Below the pieces are notes generated by a model. It searched no databases and was not told where the DNA came from. It worked only from the letters and a program-made list of their open reading frames with translations. A stretch of DNA of 50,019 nucleotides from the NCBI GenBank assembly GCA_016187835.1, contig JACPIY010000001.1:27722-77740 (forward strand). The letters are read 5' to 3'. The position numbers were made by a program, and so were the translations under genes. Positions within the stretch are counted from its first letter, which is position 1, and each line of letters starts with the position of its first letter. The stretch comes from Deltaproteobacteria bacterium (GTDB lineage Bacteria > Desulfobacterota_D > UBA1144 > Nemesobacterales > CSP1-2). Shown piece after piece: positions 1-8,240 of the stretch.

Positions 1-1
1 A

Positions 2-316
2 GGCGATGATCCGGCGCTTATAATTACACGTGCCGCTGCTAAGATAGTTTATGTTCTAGTCTGTCCGCCTGATGTCCTAATTGAGCGAGTTCAGACGAGG
101 GTGCAGAATAGTCGTAACCAAAACCATTTAAAAAGGAAAGAATTGTTAATTTCTGACTATTCTCAGCCGGGAAGACTGCATGAACTCTATGAGAATTGGA
201 TTTCGTATTGTAAGGCTCAGGTATGTGAAATCAAGTATGTGGACGTTAGTTCAGAGAAGGTTAAAACGATCACAGAAGAGGAATCTCTCAGGTTGGTTAG
301 TTCCACCTTAAAATAA
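2..316 (+). CDS. C-terminal part of a P-loop nucleotide kinase-like protein (thymidylate-kinase-like), truncated by window start
   Basis: Reading frame is open from base 2 (GDDPALIITRAAAKIVYVLVCPPDVLIERVQTRVQNSRNQ...); VYVLVCPPDVLIERVQTR resembles the hydrophobic strand + R-rich lid of dNMP kinases. Confidence 0.4.
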   Translation, partial: GDDPALIITRAAAKIVYVLVCPPDVLIERVQTRVQNSRNQNHLKRKELLISDYSQPGRLHELYENWISYCKAQVCEIKYVDVSSEKVKTITEEESLRLVSSTLK

Positions 317-879
317 GCCACGTAATAAACAATGAACAATGACCAAATCCCAAGTTTCAAATGAGAAATCAGAAGTCAATGGTCGGAAGTTTTTATTTGT
401 AAAAATCTAAATTTGACCAAACAGACAACGTGGAGGTAAGTCTCACCCAGTTTAGTAATTCCTATCAAGTAACTGTCATTCGACCGTTTCTCCTGTTATC
501 CTGAAACCAACAAGATTCCTCACAAGCTCCCTCACAGGAGCCGAAGGGTTCGGGACAGGGTTCGGAATGACAAATGAGACTGTCGTTTCGACCGTTTCTC
601 CTGTCATCCTGAAAACAAAGAAGATTCCTCACGGAGTTTATTCCTTCGCTTTGCTCAGGACGGGCTTTGATGTATCGAAGGGTTCAGAGTGACAGCCTAG
701 AAAATTTTGACAGAGGGTGAAAATCGTGCTGACATTGTCCGACAGAATAAATCTTGATTATTACATTTTATTCTCTCTGCTGTTTTCCGGATTCTGGCTT
801 CTGCCTTCTGCCTTCTGAACTCTTGCTTTGTTAAATTCATATCCCTCCTCTGTGCCCTTGTGCCTTTCTGGCTGAATAA

Positions 880-1815
880 TTACCCCTCTAAAAGTTCCTT
901 CAGTCCATCTTTGATGTTTACCCTAGGTCTCCAGCTTGTCTCCTTGATAATCTTTTCAATGTCCGCAAGAAGGTGCATTCTATCGCTTTTTCTCTTTCGG
1001 GATTTTGTGCTTTTTATTTTTATCTCTTTGCCGATTATTCGTCCGCAGATTTCTATTATCTCTCGGATTGAGTACTCTTTTCCTGACCCCATATTGAAAA
1101 TACCAAAATCTCCCCTGAAATCGCCTAACAGAGCTATGAAAGCCTCCACGACGTCCTTTACGTTAATGAAATCTCTCTTGGGCTCGATATTGCCTAATTC
1201 CACTTCTAGCTTTCCTTCTTTTAACTGTTTAATAATTTCGGGTATAAGATGAGGGTTGGTTTCACCGGGTCCGTAGACATTAAATAGTCTGGCGATTATT
1301 GTTCTCACCCACGTTTCACGATAAAAAAGCCTGCACATATCCTCACCTATTAATTTCGAAATCCCATATATGTCAGTTGGCTCTGTTAAATCCTCTTCAC
1401 TTAGCTTGCTATCGGAAATGGCGTAAACCGCACCCGATGAGGGAAAGATAAGAGCATCAGGTTTTACTATTTTACAGGCCTCCAACAGGTGTCTCGTGCC
1501 TACGATATTTGTCTCTATGGCTTTAACCGGATTTTCATTGCAATAGGGAATGAAATGAATAGCCGCAAGGTGAATTACGATTTCCGGGCGAAATTCCTCT
1601 ATCAAGCTGAATAAAAGCTTCCTATCAGTCATATCACCTTCTACAAAACTTAGATTTTTGGTTATTTGAGGAATTGGTTCTATTTTGCCGAATGAAAGGT
1701 TATCTATCACTAAAACGTTATGATTTAGAGTTAATAAGCGCTTTACCAAATTTGAACCAATAAAACCCGCTCCGCCTGTAACAAGGGTTCTTGCCAATTT
1801 CTCAAAATCCTCCAT
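880..1815 (-). CDS. NAD-dependent epimerase/dehydratase (SDR, UDP-sugar epimerase type)
   Basis: TLVTGGAGFIGSNLVKRLL Rossmann motif, YGISK catalytic motif, RLFNVYGPGE; start placed at MEDFEKL because the longer ORF (to 1887) runs into intergenic repeat. Confidence 0.9.
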   Translation of the reverse strand: MEDFEKLARTLVTGGAGFIGSNLVKRLLTLNHNVLVIDNLSFGKIEPIPQITKNLSFVEGDMTDRKLLFSLIEEFRPEIVIHLAAIHFIPYCNENPVKAIETNIVGTRHLLEACKIVKPDALIFPSSGAVYAISDSKLSEEDLTEPTDIYGISKLIGEDMCRLFYRETWVRTIIARLFNVYGPGETNPHLIPEIIKQLKEGKLEVELGNIEPKRDFINVKDVVEAFIALLGDFRGDFGIFNMGSGKEYSIREIIEICGRIIGKEIKIKSTKSRKRKSDRMHLLADIEKIIKETSWRPRVNIKDGLKELLEG

Positions 1816-2162
1816 ATCAAGTAAGTTAGGACTTATCCAAGATTTCCGTTCATAGTTCGATCCTTCGACGGGGTTTACACTGAGCACGTTCGTGAGGCTC
1901 AGTGCAGGTTCCGCGAATGTGCTCAGGACAGGCTGGACTCACCACGAACGGCTTGATTCAGATGACGTTCGCCACATCATCAGCAGTGAGCCATTCGACA
2001 AGCTCATGACAGGCCTGTCGAACTGTCGAAGGGCGTTTGCTTGCTTAAGTTACAGAAAGTTATGTAACATACTATAATTATAAACGGTTTGCTAATCATA
2101 CCAGCGGATTTCTGTGAAAAAAAGTATTTGACTAAGAAACCTAACGTGATAATTTACTCTCA

Positions 2163-3299
2163 ATGAAAACTATAAAGATTCTCGTTACTGCGCCGAATCT
2201 TATAACAGGGGGAGCGGAAAAACAACTCCTATACTTGATAGAAGGACTTGTCAAAAGGGGTTTTAGCATTGTTCTTTTTCTTTTTGACATTGAGGGTGAA
2301 TATCTAGCTATGGTTCCCAAGGAAGTTAAAATTCTAAGTCCTACCTCTCCAAAACCTGGAAAAGCCTTAAAGGGCATATGGAAGACGAGGGAAATTGCCA
2401 AGGCTATATCTAAAGAAAGGCCCGACGTTCTCTATAGCAGACTATGGCCTACAAAGGTCGCAACAGCGTTTGCCGGATTTCTATCGAGAAGGCGGGTTGT
2501 TCTCTCAGAGGATAGAACACTTAGCCGATTCAAGGAGGAGGGTGATCCACACAGGGGGAGCTTCAGTTTTTTTATGAAAAAAACTGCTTCCCAATTAGCC
2601 AGTGCTGTGGTGCCTGTTTCTCAGGGTATAGCGGACGAACTCCAAGAGGTTTTTAAATTAAGTCCTGAGAAAGTGAAGCTGATTTACAACGGGTTCGATC
2701 TCGAAGAGATGAGGAAGGAGGCGGCGGTCGAAGTGAATCACCCCTGGTTCAATAACGGCGAGGAACCGGTTGTTGGAGCTTTAGGTAGGATGGTTGAGCT
2801 AAAGGGGTTTGAATATTTGCTTGAAGCAATAAAATTCGTGAAAGATTCAGGGTTTAACGTAAAGCTTATTATGATCGGAAAGGGAGAGCTTCTTGAGGAA
2901 TTAAAGCTAAAAGTGGAGAGATTGGATATAAAGGACAGGGTAGAATTTCTTGGTTTTGTTGAAAATCCATTTTCGTTTTTGGCAAGGTGTGACTTGTTTG
3001 TGCTTTCATCGCTCTATGAAGGGCTTCCCAGCACCTTGATTGAGGCGATGGCTCTGGGACTACCTGTGATCTCGACAAGGTGTCCTACCGGTCCCGAGGA
3101 GATTATTGAGAATGAGAAGAGCGGAATTCTTGTCCCTATGGCTGATTCAAAGGCGATCGCGGAAGCAATTTTAAGAGTTCTCAAGGATAAAGAATTGAAC
3201 ATGCGATTGAGAATGGAAGGGAAGAAGAGAGCCGAGGATTTCTCTCTGGAAAACATGGTTTCAAAGTTTGCCGATATATTTATGGGCCTCTCCGGTTAG
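2163..3299 (+). CDS. Glycosyltransferase family 4 (GT-B fold)
   Basis: NLITGGAEKQLLYLIEGL N-terminus; GRMVELKGFEYLLEA; SSLYEGLPSTLIEAMALGLPVIST. Confidence 0.92.
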   Translation: MKTIKILVTAPNLITGGAEKQLLYLIEGLVKRGFSIVLFLFDIEGEYLAMVPKEVKILSPTSPKPGKALKGIWKTREIAKAISKERPDVLYSRLWPTKVATAFAGFLSRRRVVLSEDRTLSRFKEEGDPHRGSFSFFMKKTASQLASAVVPVSQGIADELQEVFKLSPEKVKLIYNGFDLEEMRKEAAVEVNHPWFNNGEEPVVGALGRMVELKGFEYLLEAIKFVKDSGFNVKLIMIGKGELLEELKLKVERLDIKDRVEFLGFVENPFSFLARCDLFVLSSLYEGLPSTLIEAMALGLPVISTRCPTGPEEIIENEKSGILVPMADSKAIAEAILRVLKDKELNMRLRMEGKKRAEDFSLENMVSKFADIFMGLSG

Positions 3300-3318
3300 T
3301 GTGGGAAACATTACGAAT

Positions 3319-3346
3319 GTAGGGGCACGCTGCAGCGTGCCCCTAC
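3319..3346. repeat. 28-bp perfect palindrome GTAGGGGCACGCTG/CAGCGTGCCCCTAC
   Basis: Direct reading; arms are exact reverse complements, 19 nt after GT4 stop. Confidence 0.95.
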
Positions 3347-3396
3347 AAATGCGGGACAAGAACGCACCTCCCATCTTATGTAGAATTTTACCGATA

Positions 3397-3417
3397 GGAG
3401 GGATTTTCTAATCCCGC
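3397..3417. repeat. Second palindrome type GGAGGGATTTTCTAATCCCGC preceded by ACCGATA
   Basis: Similar to 37352-37373 (ACCGATA-GGCGGGGTTTTCTGACCCCGCC). Confidence 0.7.
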
Positions 3418-3441
3418 TTGGAATGAGAAACATTTCGGGTC

Positions 3442-4683
3442 ATGAAAATACTAATTACCAATCTTTACTCTGCCGCCAATAGGGGAGATGCAGCGATTGT
3501 AAAAGGAATGAGAAATGCCCTCCAGGAGTATTTCCCGAATTCAGAATTTATAGTTCTATCAAAGTCTTACGAGGCGGCGAGAGCAATCACCGGGCTTGAA
3601 TCTTATCCTCCCCTCATTGATCGCCTTAAATTTTTTGGATATTTGGGGCTTATTTATTTTCTCCTTTGGGCGTATCTCTACAAAAAAAATATAAAGCTCC
3701 CGACTCTTGGAAAGGGAGAGAGGATTAAGAACTACCTGGATGCAGATTTGATTGTGAGCGTTGGAGGAGGTTATTTGAATGACAATTACCCTGTTGCGAT
3801 GATAAGGTGGTTATTTGAGTTCTATTTCGGAAAGCTCTTAGGGAAAAGGGTTATTATATACGCAAGCTCTGTGGGTCCGTTTAACAAATTCTGGCTGAAA
3901 CCTTTGGAGAGGTTTGTTTTTGACAAATTGGATTTAATCACCCTTCGAGACTCGAAGTCCAAAGAGGCTCTCGACTCAATTGGGGTTAATCATTCCAGAA
4001 TTCATGTTACGGCTGATGCCGCCTGGTGTATGGAGCCTCTAAGCCGTGAGGAAGGATTGATTTTGCTAGAAGGAGAAGTTCCGGAGCTCAGTGTTGAAAG
4101 TCTTAAAATCAGCATCTCAGCCAGACATTGGGAGTTTTACAAGGGAGACAGCATAGAATCCCATCTCAGGTATATCAAAGCACTTAGTTCACTTACGGAT
4201 CATCTCGTTGAAAACCTTGGCGCGGAGGTGTTTTTTCTGTCGACATGTACTGCCTTTGGAGGCTACAGTCATGACGACAGGCAGGTTGCTTATAAAATAA
4301 TAGAAAATATAGAAAACCTGGATGGTGTGAGAATACTAGGCGGGGAATATTTACCTGAGCAGCTTTCAGCCATTTATGCCAATATGGACCTTCATATAGG
4401 GACACGCATGCATTCAAATATACTGGCTATGCTATCCGGAACTCCGGTTGTAGCGATTCAATATGAGCCCAAGACGAAGGATATGATGGATTCGTTCGGT
4501 TTGGGGGATTGGGTAATTGATATTGAGCAAATTAATCCTGAAAGATTGATTCAGACGGTGGATAAAGGGATTGAAAAAAGAGACTTGATTAAAAGTCAGA
4601 TTGCTAAGAAATTGCCTGAGCTAAAGATGAAATCTAAGGATAATGCGAGGCTCGTGCATGAGCTTTTGGCAAAAGAAAGTTGA
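3442..4683 (+). CDS. Polysaccharide pyruvyl transferase family protein
   Basis: N-term NLYSAANRGDAAIVKGM; DLIVSVGGGYLND; GTRMHSNILAMLSGTPVVAIQYEPKT; typical PF04230 layout. Confidence 0.9.
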   Translation: MKILITNLYSAANRGDAAIVKGMRNALQEYFPNSEFIVLSKSYEAARAITGLESYPPLIDRLKFFGYLGLIYFLLWAYLYKKNIKLPTLGKGERIKNYLDADLIVSVGGGYLNDNYPVAMIRWLFEFYFGKLLGKRVIIYASSVGPFNKFWLKPLERFVFDKLDLITLRDSKSKEALDSIGVNHSRIHVTADAAWCMEPLSREEGLILLEGEVPELSVESLKISISARHWEFYKGDSIESHLRYIKALSSLTDHLVENLGAEVFFLSTCTAFGGYSHDDRQVAYKIIENIENLDGVRILGGEYLPEQLSAIYANMDLHIGTRMHSNILAMLSGTPVVAIQYEPKTKDMMDSFGLGDWVIDIEQINPERLIQTVDKGIEKRDLIKSQIAKKLPELKMKSKDNARLVHELLAKES

Positions 4684-4786
4684 CAAAAGTAGTTCTCTTG
4701 TTAAGCGTGCAAATTTCTATAATTGTCATTGACTGCATAGCATCTGAAGGAGAATCCTTAGAATTGGTTACAGTCTCCTTGTGTCA

Positions 4787-4935
4787 TTGCGAGCACATTC
4801 ACCCTTCGGTTACACTCAGGACATGCTTGGTTCAGTGTAAACTCCGCGAAGCAATCTCACACGAGTTGTCATTCCGAACGCACGTGAGGAATCTCAAGGC
4901 ATTGCTGCGGTCGCAACTGCTCCCTCGAAATGACA
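4787..4935. repeat. Composite intergenic repeat (module A TCATTGCGAGC...CAGTGTAAACTCCG + module B GTCATTCCGAACG...GAGGAATCTCAA...ATTGCT..GGTCGC)
   Basis: Same two modules in same order/orientation at 10549-10800. Confidence 0.7.
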
Positions 4936-5064
4936 TTTTTTTCTAAGTAAGTCTCTGAGAAATTACTGATCCTGTTTCGGTGGATGATTAGGTGACTTGA
5001 TGTTTCATATATAAATTGGGCATAATAACTTTTGGAAAATCTGTGAGTATCTATTGTAACAGTT

Positions 5065-5784
5065 ATGAATCTATTACGTTTATGCCACACAACTTCTGAG
5101 GAGATATTTGCTCCAGTCGTTAGACTAACTGCAGCCCGATTTGCTTCTAATCTACATGTCCCACCCTATTTTCTGGAGCAATTGTTCACTATTGAAGATA
5201 AACGGTTTTTAATTCATCCTGGTGTGGATCCTATTGCTGTTGTGAGAGCTGGATTGGAAAACTTGGGAGGCAAAGGAAGGCTTCAAGGTGCAAGCACGAT
5301 CACGCAACAACTTTATGATGCTCGCCGAGAACTTAAAGGCTTCCGCCGTAGCCGCACTGTCACCAGGAAGATACTCCAGACAGGTTGGGCATTATTAGAA
5401 GAGTTGCATAGATCCAAGTGCAATATCCTAGGTGAGTACCTCAATATTGTCTATTGGGGCAGATCATATTATGGGATTGATGCCGCCGCTCGTAGTTATT
5501 TCCATTCAGATAGAGACAGCATTACCCTCACGCAAAGTTTTTTCCTAGCGGAGCGCCTTGCAAGGCCGAATTCTATATCTATCACTCGTATTAGATCCCT
5601 ACTTTCACGTGCTTCTATTTCAAAGTTGTTCCTTGAAGATAAATCTGCTTTTGAAGAGCTAGTAGCAATTTATGATAAGCGGTTTCATTGTGGAGGTGAA
5701 TTATGGCAATGCCTGGTGAAATCCCCCAAGAAATTGGAAGGGCCTATGTCCAAGTCCTGGTCGGGTGCCTTGAACGTGCCGTAA
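5065..5784 (+). CDS. Stand-alone GT51 (penicillin-binding-protein type) peptidoglycan glycosyltransferase domain protein, no evident signal peptide or TM anchor
   Basis: IEDKRFLIHPGVDPIAVVRA (catalytic ED..F..HxGVD), QGASTITQQL, RTVTRKILQTGWALLEEL...ILGEYLNIVYWG = GT51 conserved motifs. Confidence 0.85.
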   Translation: MNLLRLCHTTSEEIFAPVVRLTAARFASNLHVPPYFLEQLFTIEDKRFLIHPGVDPIAVVRAGLENLGGKGRLQGASTITQQLYDARRELKGFRRSRTVTRKILQTGWALLEELHRSKCNILGEYLNIVYWGRSYYGIDAAARSYFHSDRDSITLTQSFFLAERLARPNSISITRIRSLLSRASISKLFLEDKSAFEELVAIYDKRFHCGGELWQCLVKSPKKLEGPMSKSWSGALNVP

Positions 5785-6428
5785 GTTATTTTCAGCGCTC
5801 ATTTGAGGTACAAATTACTCCGGACAAGTTAATGTTTTCAGGGCCTACAGGGGCTTCCTTTTCTTTTGACGTATTGGGAACGTTTCATCACCCTGCGCAT
5901 GTGAGTGAGGTGTTTATAGAATCAAAGGGACACAAAGATGGCTCTCGCGTGTTTGAGGGTTATAAGGAGTTTTTGGCAAAGTCATACGCCACCTCAGTTG
6001 GCTACTCAAGGCATAAAGGGGATTTATTCTGGTTTTTAACTAATGTGCCTTTTGGCTCAACAGTTGGAAGGAACTTAACATCTCCAGAAACCATACATTC
6101 ATATCTTACAAGCGACCGCAATGAAAAGGTAAAATCACTCCTTGACTCATCTCCAATTGACTATGACCATGTAAGATCACTCTCTGAGCGAGTGAGTGTT
6201 TGCATTCTTACTGACTCCTTTATCCGAGTGACAGGAATATCTTACCCAGTGAAATATGGCGAAAGCATATACAGTATTATTAAACTTCTTCATGGAGGAA
6301 GAATCCCGCCGCCAACTTTTTATCCAATAAGCAGTATAGTCGCTGAATTTAATAAACTTGATAATCCCGATAAAATTTTAGCGGGAAAAAGACTACATAT
6401 CCCCTGGTATGGTTTAGAGTGGGATTAA
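5703..6428 (+). CDS. Putative PD-(D/E)XK-like domain with C-terminal LysM-like domain
   Basis: Overlaps the GT51 stop by ~80 nt. FSFDVLG...VFIESKGHKDGSRVFEGYKEFL (D...ExK pattern); C-term YPVKYGESIYSIIKLLHGG...IVAEFNKLDNPDKILAGKRLHIPW resembles LysM. Confidence 0.5.
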   Translation: MAMPGEIPQEIGRAYVQVLVGCLERAVSYFQRSFEVQITPDKLMFSGPTGASFSFDVLGTFHHPAHVSEVFIESKGHKDGSRVFEGYKEFLAKSYATSVGYSRHKGDLFWFLTNVPFGSTVGRNLTSPETIHSYLTSDRNEKVKSLLDSSPIDYDHVRSLSERVSVCILTDSFIRVTGISYPVKYGESIYSIIKLLHGGRIPPPTFYPISSIVAEFNKLDNPDKILAGKRLHIPWYGLEWD

Positions 6429-6629
6429 ACAGAGAATTGTTTGATTGATTTTGATGCAGAGTCAGTTCTATGATTAACAGCCACCTTATTTGTCCTTCGA
6501 TCGGAGCGGTAATGCGAGCCTTGTATGATTCTTCAGTTCATTGGCTTTCTGGTCAATCTCCACGTTAAAGGGAGTCCATTTTTGAGTCGAACAAAGCTTC
6601 CTGCCTGTGCTGAAATTCATGTCCTTCTA

Positions 6630-7262
6630 ATGAGTAGGCGTCGATGCTGTATTTGTTTTGGTCTCCACGGCGACACTGACATAAAGCGAGGTCAAATTGC
6701 TCATCTCGATGGTAATCCTGAGAACAACAGTGTTGAGAACCTTGCCTTCATGTGCCTTGTGCATCACGATGAGTATGATGGAAACACCAGACAGTCAAAG
6801 GGTCTAACGATTCGTGAAATCAAACATTACCGGGTTGAGCTCTATGAATTTCTGCAAGGATCCTTTCGCCCGGGCGCGGCGTCATCTACTGAGTCTCCTT
6901 GGTCGAACCTATGGCCTCCCGGAAAATGGACCGTGGAGCACGATGAAGCGCTGGAGTTTTATACGGGAACGCATCGGAGCCAGTCGGTCGTGTTTGCAGT
7001 ATCTCAGGGACCCATTACCTTAGAAGATATTAACGCTTGCATCCCGCCGCACGATGTCGATTGGACGGAATCGATCGTCAGCGACTTGGTCAAAAGAGGT
7101 TGGATCCAGGTAACCTCCAGCGAACCTGGGCGATACGAGTTGAGCACGCAAGGCTACCAGATGCTGCGAGCGCTGATGGAGATTCCAGAGAATATAAAGG
7201 ACGCTGTCTGGAGGCGGGTATGGTTGGGTGAAGGCGAAGACGAAGACGGAGACTTACCCTAA
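6630..7262 (+). CDS. HNH endonuclease-like protein with C-terminal winged-helix-like region
   Basis: RCCICFGLHGDTDIKRGQIAHLDGNPENNSVENLAFMCLVHHDEYD; internal ATG at 6630 preferred over 6525. Confidence 0.7.
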   Translation: MSRRRCCICFGLHGDTDIKRGQIAHLDGNPENNSVENLAFMCLVHHDEYDGNTRQSKGLTIREIKHYRVELYEFLQGSFRPGAASSTESPWSNLWPPGKWTVEHDEALEFYTGTHRSQSVVFAVSQGPITLEDINACIPPHDVDWTESIVSDLVKRGWIQVTSSEPGRYELSTQGYQMLRALMEIPENIKDAVWRRVWLGEGEDEDGDLP

Positions 7263-7369
7263 CACTTAAAAGGTCCCGGGTGTTAATGAGAAGTAAAAAG
7301 TCTAGGGTCTTGGATCGAGAAAAATGAAAAACGGTGCCAGGCGTTAATATGCAAGCCTGACCCTATTCC

Positions 7370-7659
7370 TACTTCAGAAGGAACCGTACCCTGTCCAATA
7401 TCCCCATGATCAATATCTTCAACAGTATCCCGGGATGATACGCCGGATGTCCTGCCCCTGAATACCTTTAGTACGTGAGATAAAGAAAATAGGTAAATAT
7501 CTCGGTTGATTATCTCACGTACTAAATGTCAAATGAGCTAAAGTCCATTGTCTCTACTATGCCCTCTACTAAGAAACATATGTGGTCATCCGGTATCATC
7601 TCCTCCAGGCTCGGAGGTAACAACCACTGCTGCCCCTTATATGATTCTATATATGCCAG
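7370..7659 (-). pseudogene. Fragment of IS1182-type transposase N-terminus, interrupted by a hairpin element
   Basis: Minus strand reads AYIESYKGQQWLLPPSLEEMIPDDHICFLVEGIVETMDFSSFD / [7467-7526 hairpin] / YSGAGHPAYHPGILLKILIMGILDRVRFLLK*. Confidence 0.75.
7467..7526. mobile_element. 60-bp MITE-like hairpin with perfect 17-bp terminal inverted repeats
   Basis: TTTAGTACGTGAGATAA (7467-7483) ... TTATCTCACGTACTAAA (7510-7526), inserted in the transposase reading frame. Confidence 0.7.
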
Positions 7660-7940
7660 TTTTAATTCCTCCTCTCTGAAGATTTATTTCCTTTCCTGCA
7701 GTTATTATAAACTCGCAGGATTCTTCATTATATAACTCCCTTAAAGATCGTCAGACTAATTACTGGTTATATGAGATATTTCCCTTGTAATTCAGACATA
7801 TAAAAAGGTTTTGTCAAGAGAATTTTTTCTATCCGGGTTTGGCAAATTCATTGAATATAAGGCTTCTTGATCATACCGTTACGGAACGTCACAGGTTTAT
7901 TCAAAGCTTTGATTGCCTTGTTGAAATCATCATTGGCAAG

Positions 7941-7968
7941 GTAAGGAACGCATATATGCGTTCCCTAC
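7941..7968. repeat. 28-bp palindrome GTAAGGAACGCATATATGCGTTCCCTAC
   Basis: One mismatch from perfect; same length and ends as the GTAGGG...CCCTAC family. Confidence 0.85.
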
Positions 7969-8240
7969 AGACCCACCGGCAAGCCTGCCCCGAGTCCTAT
8001 AAGTTGAATGTGCTCGTATCGTTGGATCAGTATCCGATGAGGGGTGATTTTCTGACCCACGCGTCGCTTGTGAGTTGCTCGATCATGAATCCCGCGCATC
8101 GCCTTGGAGGAGACCACACACACCCAGGCGCTCGCTTCTCTGGGTGACCGCCGAGAGCTTGCGCGCGAACGCAGTGACCTCATCGCCGATACCTTCCTTA
8201 CCATGGCACCCGACCGTTTTCATGTGAATAACCTCTTCTT

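Noticed and set aside
860-1252. 130-aa ORF antisense to epimerase
   Set aside because: Lies opposite a well-supported epimerase CDS; low-complexity S/F/I-rich translation typical of antisense artefacts.
1892-2077. 61-aa ORF upstream of GT4
   Set aside because: Entirely within dispersed intergenic repeat sequence.
4680-4946. 88-aa ORF after pyruvyl transferase
   Set aside because: Translation spans the composite intergenic repeat; no independent coding evidence.
7839-8204. Overlapping ORFs in both strands near 8 kb
   Set aside because: No recognisable domain; the region contains a palindrome copy and looks like remnants. Could be degraded mobile-element sequence but cannot be supported.
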